Source: Betaproteobacteria bacterium (GTDB lineage Bacteria; Pseudomonadota; Gammaproteobacteria; Burkholderiales; Casimicrobiaceae). From it: a stretch of 9,091 nt of DNA. Below are positions 1 to 6,110 of the stretch, one piece after another; positions within the stretch are counted from its first letter, which is position 1; every line of letters starts with the position of its first letter. Under the pieces are notes generated by a model. The model was not told the origin of the DNA. It saw nothing but the letters and a program-made list of their open reading frames with translations, and did no database searches. A program made the translations under genes and the position numbers. Location: assembly GCA_003153335.1 (NCBI GenBank), contig PLYG01000139.1, forward strand, positions 1,954-11,044, read 5' to 3'.

Positions 1-869
1 CGGTGCTGATGAACGCGCTGCCGGCCAAGGTGGCTGGAGTCGGCGAGTTGATCATGGTCGTGCCCACGCCGGGCGGCGAACGCAATCCGCTCGTGCTTGC
101 CGCGGCGCATGTCGCGGGCGTCGACCGCGTGTATGCGATCGGCGGCGCGCAGGCAATCGGCGCCCTGGCCTACGGTACGCAATCGATCCGCCAAGTCGAC
201 AAGATCGTCGGCCCCGGCAACGCCTATGTTGCCGCGGCAAAGCGCCGCGTGTTCGGCGTGGTCGGCATCGACATGATCGCCGGACCTTCGGAGATTCTGG
301 TCATCGCCGACGACACCGCCAATCCGGAATGGGTCGCGATGGACCTGTTTTCCCAGGCGGAGCATGACGAGGTCGCGCAGGCCATACTGCTCTCCCCGAG
401 CGCGGCGATGATAGCCGCGGTGGCGGAGAGTATTGCCCGACTGCTGCCGGCGATGCCGCGCCGTGCCGTGATTGCCGCGTCACTGGGAAAACGCGGCGCA
501 TTGATTCGGGTGCGGGATCTGGTCGAGGCCTGCGCGATCGCCAACAGCATCGCGCCGGAGCACATAGAACTGGCAGTGGCCGACCCCGATGTGCTGCTGC
601 CGCTGATCCAGCATGCCGGCGCCATCTTTCTCGGCCACTATACGTCGGAATCGCTGGGCGACTACTGTGCCGGACCCAATCACGTGCTCCCGACGGCGCG
701 CAGCGCGCGGTTCTCTTCGCCTTTGGGCGTCTACGATTTCCAGAAGCGCAGTAGCCTGATCGCAGTCAGCGCCGCCGGCGCGCGAACGCTGGGCGCGCTC
801 GCCTCGACGCTCGCGCACGGCGAAGGGTTGATCGCGCACGCGCGGGCGGCCGAGCTGCGCATCAAATGA
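1..869 (+). CDS. hisD: Histidinol dehydrogenase HisD, 5'-truncated by window edge
   Basis: Catalyses the last two steps of histidine synthesis, the NAD-dependent four-electron oxidation of L-histidinol to L-histidine, as a cytoplasmic Zn enzyme. The reading frame starts at base 3 and 288 residues are visible. By alignment to E. coli HisD (434 aa) about 141 N-terminal residues lie upstream. All recognised active-site residues of the family are present with family spacing: Zn ligands Q118 and H121 in SQAEHDE, D220 in GDYCAGPNHV and H279 near the C-terminus, and the catalytic pair E186-H187 in IAPEHIEL (equivalent to E. coli Q259, H262, D360, H419, E326 and H327). The PGPGNAYV-like segment IVGPGNAYV (residues 68-76) is also present. 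hisC starts 10 nt after the stop, so the two are co-transcribed. Nothing suggests degradation; the truncation is only the window edge. Confidence 0.98.
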   Translation, partial: VLMNALPAKVAGVGELIMVVPTPGGERNPLVLAAAHVAGVDRVYAIGGAQAIGALAYGTQSIRQVDKIVGPGNAYVAAAKRRVFGVVGIDMIAGPSEILVIADDTANPEWVAMDLFSQAEHDEVAQAILLSPSAAMIAAVAESIARLLPAMPRRAVIAASLGKRGALIRVRDLVEACAIANSIAPEHIELAVADPDVLLPLIQHAGAIFLGHYTSESLGDYCAGPNHVLPTARSARFSSPLGVYDFQKRSSLIAVSAAGARTLGALASTLAHGEGLIAHARAAELRIK

Positions 870-879
870 CATTGCCTTC

Positions 880-1953
880 ATGAAAACTCCCGCCCAATTC
901 GCCGCCGAACTCGTCCGCCCTGAAATCCGCGCGATCAATGCCTATCCAGTGGCGCCAGCCACCGGGATGATCAAGCTCGACGCGATGGAGAATCCTTTTC
1001 ACTTGCCCGACGCCTTGCGCGCGGAACTGGGCCGGGAGCTGGCCGAGGTTGCGATCAACCGTTATCCGGATGCGAGCGGGGCTGCGGTCAAGACCGCATT
1101 GCGCGCGGTGCTCGGGATCGACGAACGGTTTTCCCTCATCCTCGGCAACGGTTCCGACGAACTGATCCAGATCGTGGCCGTGTCGCTGGCCAAGCCCGGC
1201 GCGGCCATGCTCGCCGTCGAGCCGTCGTTTGTGATGTACAGGGCCAACGCGATGCTGGCGCAGATGCGCTACGTCGGCGTGCCGCTCCGGCCAGACTTCA
1301 CGCTCGATACCGACCTCGTGCTGGCCGCGATTGCGCGCGAGGCGCCAGCGTTGATTTTTCTGGCCTATCCCAACAACCCGACCGGCAACCTGTTTCCTCT
1401 GGTCGACATCGAACGCGTAGTCCGCGAGGCGCCCGGGCTGGTCGTGATCGACGAGGCGTATCACCCGTTTGCGCAAGTCAGCTTCGCCGACCGGCTGGCG
1501 GAGTTTCCGAACGCGATTGTGATGCGCACGCTCTCCAAACTGGGGCTGGCAGGCATACGCCTGGGGTACGCATTTGGCGACCCGGCGTGGATCGCCGAGT
1601 TCGACAAGACACGGCCACCCTACAACCTGAATTCCCTGACCCAGGCGGTCGCATTGATCGTGCTCAAGCACGCGGACGTCCTCGCGGGACAGGCCGCGAC
1701 GTTGCGCGCCGAGCGCGATGCGCTGAGCGACCGGTTGCGGCGGCTGCCGCACATGCAGGTATTTCCGAGCGCGGCCAACTTCCTGCTGGTGCGCGTGCCC
1801 GACGCGAACGCGTCGTTCAGCCGGTTGCAAGACGCCGGCATCCTGATCAAGAATCTGCACGGCTGGCACCCGTTGCTGAGCAATTGCCTGCGGCTGTCGA
1901 TCGGAACGCCGCAGGAAAACGTCGCGTTGTTCGGCGCGCTGCAAAGCATGTGA
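880..1953 (+). CDS. hisC: Histidinol-phosphate aminotransferase HisC
   Basis: PLP-dependent class I/II (fold type I) aminotransferase that moves an amino group between glutamate and imidazole acetol phosphate to make histidinol phosphate; cytoplasmic. 357 residues, normal for the family. Visible motifs are NGSDELI (90-96), AYPNNPTGN (162-170) with the PLP-contacting Asn, VVIDEAYHPF (188-197) with D191 and Y194, the Schiff-base lysine K220 in TLSKLGLAGIRLGY with phosphate-contacting R227, and C-terminal R338 in CLRLSIGT, which binds the substrate carboxyl group. The ATG at 880 is chosen because it follows the hisD stop by 10 nt and gives the usual N-terminus; there is no clear Shine-Dalgarno sequence, which suggests coupling to hisD translation. 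The class also contains aspartate-type aminotransferases, but the motifs and operon position settle HisC. Confidence 0.97.
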   Translation: MKTPAQFAAELVRPEIRAINAYPVAPATGMIKLDAMENPFHLPDALRAELGRELAEVAINRYPDASGAAVKTALRAVLGIDERFSLILGNGSDELIQIVAVSLAKPGAAMLAVEPSFVMYRANAMLAQMRYVGVPLRPDFTLDTDLVLAAIAREAPALIFLAYPNNPTGNLFPLVDIERVVREAPGLVVIDEAYHPFAQVSFADRLAEFPNAIVMRTLSKLGLAGIRLGYAFGDPAWIAEFDKTRPPYNLNSLTQAVALIVLKHADVLAGQAATLRAERDALSDRLRRLPHMQVFPSAANFLLVRVPDANASFSRLQDAGILIKNLHGWHPLLSNCLRLSIGTPQENVALFGALQSM

Positions 1954-1957
1954 TAAT
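1949..1957 (+). promoter_or_regulatory. Candidate extended -10 promoter element at the hisC end
   Basis: TG at 1949-1950, one base, then GATAAT at 1952-1957 matches the extended -10 form TGnTATAAT at all but one position. It overlaps the hisC stop codon and lies about 40 nt upstream of the hisB start. The best -35-like hexamer is the poor TTGTTC at 1927-1932, spaced 19 nt. It could be a weak internal promoter for hisB onward, or chance in the only AT-rich patch of the junction. Confidence 0.25.
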
Positions 1958-1999
1958 TGAGCGGTTCCTGAACTGATTTCATCGAGCATCGAGCCATCC

Positions 2000-2602
2000 A
2001 TGCAAGCCGCAGCAGGCCGCAAGGCCGCCATTGAACGCAACACCAAGGAAACGCAGATCCGCGTCGAAATCAATCTCGACGGGACGGGCGTGGGCCAACT
2101 CAATTCGGGTGTGCCGTTCCTCGACCACATGCTGGACCAACTGGTGCGCCACGGTCTGGTCGACCTGGTGGTCGAAGCGAAGGGCGATCTGCATATCGAT
2201 GCCCATCACTCGGTCGAGGATATCGGCATTACGCTGGGCCAGGCGGTCAACCAGGCGCTGGGCGACAAGAAGGGCATCCGCCGCTACGGCCATGCCTATG
2301 TGCCGCTCGACGAAGCGCTTTCGCGCGTGGTGATCGATTTGTCCGGGCGGCCGGGGCTGGAATTCCACGTCCCGTTCACCCGCGCGATGATCGGGCAGTT
2401 CGATGTGGACCTGACCCACGAATTTTTTCAGGGTTTTGTGAACCACGCGCTGGTGACCCTGCATATCGACAACCTGCGTGGCCAGAATGCGCATCATCAG
2501 TGCGAAACCGTGTTCAAGGCATTTGCCCGGGCATTGCGGATGGCACTGGAAATCGATCCGCGACAGGGCGGGGCACTGCCCTCGACGAAGGGGGCGCTCT
2601 GA
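2000..2602 (+). CDS. hisB: Imidazoleglycerol-phosphate dehydratase HisB (monofunctional)
   Basis: Dehydrates imidazole glycerol phosphate to imidazole acetol phosphate in the cytoplasm using two Mn ions per site. 200 residues, close to the usual 195-200 for the stand-alone enzyme; the N-terminal histidinol-phosphatase domain of the enterobacterial bifunctional protein is absent. The two metal-binding halves are clear: HIDAHHSVED (65-74) and NAHHQCETVFK (163-173), both with the HHxxxE/D core, plus VPFLDHML (38-45) and the conserved RYGHAYVPLDEAL segment (95-107). The ATG at 2000 gives the usual short lead into RNTKETQI; only a weak GAG-type ribosome binding site precedes it. A tandem 7-bp repeat ATCGAGC lies at 1981-1994, just upstream. 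The stop lies in the loop of a strong hairpin (2590-2620). Histidinol phosphatase must come from another locus. Confidence 0.98.
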   Translation: MQAAAGRKAAIERNTKETQIRVEINLDGTGVGQLNSGVPFLDHMLDQLVRHGLVDLVVEAKGDLHIDAHHSVEDIGITLGQAVNQALGDKKGIRRYGHAYVPLDEALSRVVIDLSGRPGLEFHVPFTRAMIGQFDVDLTHEFFQGFVNHALVTLHIDNLRGQNAHHQCETVFKAFARALRMALEIDPRQGGALPSTKGAL

Positions 2603-2620
2603 CACTAAGGATGCGCCCCC
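2590..2620 (+). other. Perfect 8-bp GC stem-loop spanning the hisB stop
   Basis: GGGGGCGC at 2590-2597 is exactly complementary to GCGCCCCC at 2613-2620, with a 15-nt loop holding the hisB TGA (2600-2602). No T-run follows, so it is not a standard intrinsic terminator. It may be an RNA stability or processing element between hisB and hisH. The structure is read from the sequence; the role is inferred. Confidence 0.6.
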
Positions 2621-2669
2621 AGGCGTGGAATCCAGCATCTGGTTTGCTGCCACCCACCCGCCACTCATC

Positions 2670-3320
2670 ATGATTCTTGACGTCGCCATCGTGGACTACG
2701 GCATGGGCAACCTGCGCTCCGTGCACAATGCGCTCTTGAACGTTGCGCCAGATGCGCGCATCGAAATCACCAGCGATGCGCTGGCCGTCCACGACGCCCG
2801 GTGCGTGGTCGTGCCTGGGCAGGCGGCGATGCCCGACACCATGGCGGCGCTTAACGCCAGCGGGTTGCGCGAGGCGGTGATCGAGGCGGCGACCACCAAG
2901 CCGTTTCTGGGCATTTGCTTAGGGCTGCAAATGCTCTTCGAGTTCAGCGAAGAAGGCGATACGTCGTGCCTGGGCCTTTTCCCGGGGAAAGTCATCCGCT
3001 TTGACCCCACGACGATGGTTGACGCTGCGGGTCACAGGCAAAAGGTCCCGCATATGGGCTGGAGCCCGGTGCGGCAGGAGCGCGCGCACCCTTTGTGGGC
3101 GGGAATTGCCGACCAGACGCGTTTTTACTTTGCGCACAGCTATTATCCGGTCCCGCAGGAGCCCGGACTGATCACCGGGTCCGTTGCGTATCCCGATGCG
3201 CGGGAGCCGTTTACTTGCGCCATCGGGCGCGATACACTCTTTGCCGTTCAGTTCCACCCGGAAAAAAGTTCAACTGCCGGACTGCGGCTACTCGCCAACT
3301 TCGTGTCCTGGACCGCGTAA
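2670..3320 (+). CDS. hisH: Imidazole glycerol phosphate synthase, glutaminase subunit HisH
   Basis: Class I glutamine amidotransferase that releases ammonia from glutamine and channels it to HisF. 216 residues, normal for proteobacterial HisH. The catalytic triad is visible: nucleophile C83 in GICLGLQML, and H196 and E198 in VQFHPEKS. IVDYGMGNLRSV (7-18) and KVPHMGW (125-131) are family hallmarks. The frame is open further upstream (to 2478), but that extension lies inside hisB and does not resemble HisH; the ATG at 2670 gives the standard N-terminus MILDVAIVDYGMGN. There is no evident Shine-Dalgarno sequence. One oddity: the oxyanion strand, usually PGxG, reads PGQA at residues 49-52, with Ala replacing the last Gly. 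The partner HisF is encoded two genes downstream. Confidence 0.97.
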   Translation: MILDVAIVDYGMGNLRSVHNALLNVAPDARIEITSDALAVHDARCVVVPGQAAMPDTMAALNASGLREAVIEAATTKPFLGICLGLQMLFEFSEEGDTSCLGLFPGKVIRFDPTTMVDAAGHRQKVPHMGWSPVRQERAHPLWAGIADQTRFYFAHSYYPVPQEPGLITGSVAYPDAREPFTCAIGRDTLFAVQFHPEKSSTAGLRLLANFVSWTA

Positions 3321-3404
3321 GCGATCCAGGTCATCGCCCCAGGATCCTCCTCCTCTTCTTTACCGTTTCGACACCCGCCCTTTGACAACCGTTGTGGGTC
3401 CCCA
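3321..3404 (+). other. hisH-hisA spacer with weak hairpin and pyrimidine tract
   Basis: The 84-nt spacer begins directly after the hisH stop with GATCC (3323-3327) pairing to GGATC (3342-3346), followed by a C/T-only run (about 3346-3361) that is too C-rich for a good intrinsic terminator. It contains CCTCCTCC, resembling the 16S anti-Shine-Dalgarno. TTGACA occurs at 3382-3387, but no fitting -10 lies before hisA. It is most likely a leader without a strong signal. Confidence 0.3.
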
Positions 3405-4133
3405 ATGCTGGTCATTCCCGCCATCGATTTAAAAGACGGTCACTGCGTTCGCCTGCTGCAAGGCGACATGCAGGCGGCCACGGTGTTTTCCGAAGACCCC
3501 GCTGCCATGGCCCGGCACTGGCGCGACCAGGGGGCCACGCGCATCCATATCGTCGATCTGAACGGCGCCTTCGTGGGCAGGCCGGTCAACGAGCGCGCGA
3601 TCAAGGCCATCGTCGATGCGGTCGGTCCGGATGTCCGGTTGCAACTGGGCGGCGGCATACGCGATCTCGATACCATCGAGCGCTATCTCGACGACGGCAT
3701 TTCGTGGGTGATCATCGGCACCGCGGCGGTCAAGAATCCCGGATTCCTGCACGACGCTTGCAATGCGTTTCCGGGCCAGGTCATCGTCGGCCTGGACGCG
3801 CGGGACGGCAAGGTTGCGACCGATGGCTGGTCCAAGATGACCAAGCACGATGTAATCGATCTCGCCAAGAAATTCGAAGGTTATGGCGTCGAGGCGGTGG
3901 TCTACACCGACATCGGCCGCGACGGCATGCTCACGGGCGTGAACGTGGAAGCGACCGTCAACCTCGCCCGCGTGCTGACCATACCGGTGATCGCGAGCGG
4001 CGGTATCCACACGGTGGCGGACATCCAGGCGCTGAAGCGGGTCGAGGGCGAAGGCATCATGGGCGCGATCGCCGGGCGATCGCTGTACGAAGGGACGCTG
4101 GATTTCAAGGCGGCGTTAGCAGCTTGCGCGTAG
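3405..4133 (+). CDS. hisA: ProFAR isomerase HisA
   Basis: 1-(5-phosphoribosyl)-5-[(5-phosphoribosylamino)methylideneamino]imidazole-4-carboxamide isomerase, a cytoplasmic (beta/alpha)8 barrel performing the Amadori rearrangement that makes PRFAR, the HisF substrate. 242 residues, typical. Catalytic aspartates are D8 in IPAIDLKDG and D131 in VGLDARDG. The two phosphate-binding sites are the glycine-rich QLGGGIRD (80-87) with IIGTAAV (103-109) and IASGGI (196-201) with GAIAGRSLYEG (220-230). The internal half-barrel repeat shared with HisF is apparent. The ATG at 3405 starts the canonical MLVIPAIDL; the Shine-Dalgarno sequence is weak. A conserved W (position 142 in DGW) follows the second aspartate, as in HisA rather than HisF. 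Confidence 0.98.
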   Translation: MLVIPAIDLKDGHCVRLLQGDMQAATVFSEDPAAMARHWRDQGATRIHIVDLNGAFVGRPVNERAIKAIVDAVGPDVRLQLGGGIRDLDTIERYLDDGISWVIIGTAAVKNPGFLHDACNAFPGQVIVGLDARDGKVATDGWSKMTKHDVIDLAKKFEGYGVEAVVYTDIGRDGMLTGVNVEATVNLARVLTIPVIASGGIHTVADIQALKRVEGEGIMGAIAGRSLYEGTLDFKAALAACA

Positions 4134-4251
4134 CACCGGTAGTAGAATACGCCTTCATTTACTCCCCTCCCGCCGGTGGGCCAGGTTTGCGCTTCGAGGG
4201 TGCGTGTACGGCACTCTCTGGCCTCCGGTCCTGACCCGGGAGACGCACCGC
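4134..4251 (+). promoter_or_regulatory. Structured hisA-hisF leader
   Basis: This 118-nt spacer contains a TAGAAT box at 4143-4148 resembling a -10 element, but the only TTG-type hexamer upstream (4124-4129) is spaced 13 nt, too short for a standard promoter. Hairpin 1 pairs GAGGGTGC (4196-4203) with GCACTCTC (4211-4218), 8 bp including one G-T wobble, 7-nt loop. Downstream, CTCC (4223-4226) can pair with GGAG (4239-4242), the only Shine-Dalgarno-like bases before hisF. CACCGG (4134-4139) is also repeated inverted at 4173-4178. The pairings are visible; a regulatory role is inferred. Confidence 0.35.
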
Positions 4252-5022
4252 ATGCCTCTGGCCAAACGCATCATCCCCTGTCTCGACATCGCCGCCGGCC
4301 GCGTGGTGAAGGGCGTTAATTTCCTGAACCTGCGCGATGCGGGCGATCCGGTCGAGGTCGCGAAGCGCTATGGCGAACAAGGTGCCGATGAGATCGCCTT
4401 CCTCGACATCACGGCCAGCATGGAAACGCGCGGGCTCCTCTACCAGATGATCGCGGACGTCGCAGAACAAGTGTTCATTCCGCTGACGGTGGGCGGCGGC
4501 GTTCGCGCGGTCGACGATGTGCGTGCGCTGCTCAACGCGGGCGCCGACAAGGTCAGCATCAACACCGCGGGCATCAGGAATCCACAACTGATCCGGGACG
4601 CCTCGGCGCGGTACGGCGCGCAGGCCATCGTCGTCGCCATCGACGCCAAGCAGACCGAGCCCGGCCGCTGGGAAGTGTTCACCCACGGCGGACGCCATCC
4701 GACCGGGCTCGACGCCGTCCTCTGGGCGCGGGAGGTCGAACGGTTAGGCGCAGGCGAGATTCTGCTTACCAGCATGGATCGCGACGGCGCGAAGACCGGG
4801 TTCGATCTGCCGTTGACCCGGGCAGTGGCCGATGCGGTCGGCATTCCGGTCATCGCCAGCGGCGGCGTCGGAACCCTGGAGCACCTGGTCGATGGCGTCA
4901 TCGAAGGCGGCGCCGATGCGGTGCTCGCCGCGAGCATTTTTCATTACGGCGAATTCACCGTTACCGAGGCCAAGCAGCGGATGCAGCGCGCCGGCATCGA
5001 AGTGCGCGAGTCGTGGTCATGA
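4252..5022 (+). CDS. hisF: Imidazole glycerol phosphate synthase, cyclase subunit HisF
   Basis: Cyclase half of IGP synthase: combines PRFAR with ammonia delivered from HisH to give imidazole glycerol phosphate and AICAR, which returns to purine synthesis. 256 residues, (beta/alpha)8 barrel. Catalytic aspartates are D12 in RIIPCLDI and D131 in VVAIDAKQ. Phosphate sites are TVGGGVR (79-85) with SINTAG (102-107) and IASGGVG (201-207) with AASIFHYGEF (226-235). Loop 1 holds the family K20 in RVVKGVNF. An in-frame extension to 4204 is rejected because MPLAKRIIPCLDI is the standard start and GGGAG lies 9 nt upstream of it. The stop overlaps the hisI start as ATGA. Partner HisH lies upstream, with hisA between. 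Confidence 0.98.
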   Translation: MPLAKRIIPCLDIAAGRVVKGVNFLNLRDAGDPVEVAKRYGEQGADEIAFLDITASMETRGLLYQMIADVAEQVFIPLTVGGGVRAVDDVRALLNAGADKVSINTAGIRNPQLIRDASARYGAQAIVVAIDAKQTEPGRWEVFTHGGRHPTGLDAVLWAREVERLGAGEILLTSMDRDGAKTGFDLPLTRAVADAVGIPVIASGGVGTLEHLVDGVIEGGADAVLAASIFHYGEFTVTEAKQRMQRAGIEVRESWS

Positions 5023-5405
5023 ACGAATCCTGGCTGAACAAGGTCAACTGGTCCGACGATGGCCTGATCCCGGTCATCGCGCAGGAGGCCGGCAGCAACA
5101 AGATCCTGACCCTGGCGTGGATGAACCGCGAGGCGCTCAAGCAGACGGCGCAGACCGGCGAAGCCGTCTACTGGTCGCGCACGCGGAAAAAACTGTGGCG
5201 CAAGGGCGAGGAATCCGGCCACACGCAGAAAGTGCAGGAGATCCTCCTCGACTGCGACCAGGACGCCCTCGTGCTCAAAGTCGAACAAATGGGCGGGATT
5301 GCATGCCACACGGGGCGGCATAGCTGCTTTTACCTGCGTTTGCAGGACAAGGCGTGGATCGAAACCGAACCCGTACTCAAAGACCCGAAAGACATCTATG
5401 GATGA
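5019..5405 (+). CDS. hisI: Phosphoribosyl-AMP cyclohydrolase HisI (stand-alone)
   Basis: Hydrolytically opens the adenine ring of PR-AMP to give ProFAR; cytoplasmic Zn/Mg enzyme, third step of the pathway. 128 residues, the size of the monofunctional enzyme, with no HisE domain fused. Metal-site residues are clear: DCDQD (78-82) supplies the Mg-binding aspartates and the first Zn cysteine C79, followed by C96 in GIACHTGRHSC and C103, spaced as in the archaeal HisI structure. AWMNREAL (33-40) and YWSRTRKKLWRKGEESGHTQ (51-70) are signature segments. An in-frame GTG two codons upstream (5013) is possible, but the ATG at 5019 overlaps the hisF stop by 4 nt, a typical coupling arrangement. It is overlapped by hisE at its 3' end. 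Confidence 0.97.
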   Translation: MNESWLNKVNWSDDGLIPVIAQEAGSNKILTLAWMNREALKQTAQTGEAVYWSRTRKKLWRKGEESGHTQKVQEILLDCDQDALVLKVEQMGGIACHTGRHSCFYLRLQDKAWIETEPVLKDPKDIYG

Positions 5406-5718
5406 CCAGATTCTCTCCCGGGTGGCGGCGGCGATCGAGGCGCGCAAAACCGCGCTGCCGGAGTCGTCGTATGTGGCGGGCCTGCTGCACAAAGGCGAAA
5501 ATGCGATCCTGAAGAAAATCGGCGAGGAGGCGACCGAGACGGTGATGGCCGCAAAGGACGGTGATAAACTGTCCCTCGTCCACGAAGTCGCCGACCTGTG
5601 GTTTCACTGCCTGGTATTGCTGGCCAGCCGCGGCTTGGGGCCGCAGGATGTGCTGTCCGAACTGGCGCGGCGGGAAGGCGTGTCCGGGCTGGAAGAGAAG
5701 GCGAGCAGAAACGGTTAA
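5398..5718 (+). CDS. hisE: Phosphoribosyl-ATP pyrophosphatase HisE (stand-alone)
   Basis: Removes pyrophosphate from PR-ATP to give PR-AMP, the second pathway step; all-alpha MazG-like fold, Mg-dependent. 106 residues, normal for the stand-alone protein. The metal-binding acidic motif KKIGEEATE (39-47, with E43, E44 and E47) and the second helix EVADLWFHCLVLL (63-75, with E63 and D66) are clear. The frame is open upstream to 5299 inside hisI, but the ATG at 5398 gives the normal N-terminus MDDQIL and overlaps the hisI end by 8 nt, so translation is probably coupled. hinT starts 3 nt after its stop. Confidence 0.97.
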   Translation: MDDQILSRVAAAIEARKTALPESSYVAGLLHKGENAILKKIGEEATETVMAAKDGDKLSLVHEVADLWFHCLVLLASRGLGPQDVLSELARREGVSGLEEKASRNG

Positions 5719-5721
5719 GCC

Positions 5722-6075
5722 ATGAGCGACGACAATTGCATTTTTTGCAGAATTGCCCGCGGCGAGCTGCCGTCGAGTAAGGTCTATGAAGACGACGCGA
5801 TGCTCGCCTTTCATGACCTGCACCCGGTGGCGCCTGTGCATTTCATGGTGATTCCCAAGGCGCATATCGCATCCTTTGCAGAAGTGGGGCCGGAGCACGC
5901 CGAAATTTTCGGCCGTATCATGAGCCAGATTCCGGAAATGGCCAGGGCGCAGGGCCTGACCGACGGCTGGCGGACGATTATCAACACCGGCCGCGTCGGG
6001 CGGCAGGACGTGTACCATATCCATATTCACGTCATTGGCGGTCCGCATCCGCTGGGGCCGATGATTCTGCGTTAG
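5722..6075 (+). CDS. hinT: HIT-family purine nucleoside phosphoramidase (HinT-like)
   Basis: Histidine-triad hydrolase of the Hint branch, expected to cleave AMP-N bonds such as AMP-lysine and aminoacyl-AMP adducts in the cytoplasm as a homodimer. 117 residues, typical. The triad reads H99-I-H101-I-H103 within YHIHIHVIGG; H101 corresponds to the catalytic histidine of human HINT1. C6 and C9 (CIFC), H48 (PKAH) and H99 fit the Zn site seen in many bacterial HIT proteins. HPVAPVHFMVIPK (34-46) is the conserved nucleotide-pocket strand. It begins 3 nt after hisE and is followed by tatA after 35 nt, an arrangement common in betaproteobacteria. The exact physiological substrate is not shown by the sequence. 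Confidence 0.93.
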   Translation: MSDDNCIFCRIARGELPSSKVYEDDAMLAFHDLHPVAPVHFMVIPKAHIASFAEVGPEHAEIFGRIMSQIPEMARAQGLTDGWRTIINTGRVGRQDVYHIHIHVIGGPHPLGPMILR

Positions 6076-6096
6076 GCCGCCGTGACACGTTCGAGA

Positions 6097-6105
6097 TAAG
6101 GAGGT
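6097..6105 (+). promoter_or_regulatory. Near-perfect Shine-Dalgarno sequence of tatA
   Basis: TAAGGAGGT matches the complement of the 16S rRNA 3' end over 9 nt, 5 nt before the tatA ATG at 6111. It fixes the tatA start and is by far the strongest site before an assigned gene in this window. Confidence 0.9.
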
Positions 6106-6110
6106 TTGCA

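Noticed and set aside
862..2130. 422-codon open frame on the minus strand across hisC and hisB
   Set aside because: Antisense shadow of GC-rich genes; its composition is H/Q/R/D-rich with no domain, and hisC and hisB are unambiguous on the plus strand.
2478..2669. 64-codon N-terminal extension of HisH
   Set aside because: Lies mostly inside hisB in another frame and across the hairpin; HisH proteins start at the IVDYGMGN strand, as with the ATG at 2670.
3382..3387. Exact TTGACA before hisA as a -35 box
   Set aside because: At 16-18 nt spacing the -10 would fall on or inside the hisA start codon and no TATAAT-like hexamer is there.
4204..4251. Upstream GTG start extending HisF by 16 residues
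   Set aside because: The extension lies in the hairpin region and does not match the HisF N-terminus; MPLAKRIIPCLDI is standard.
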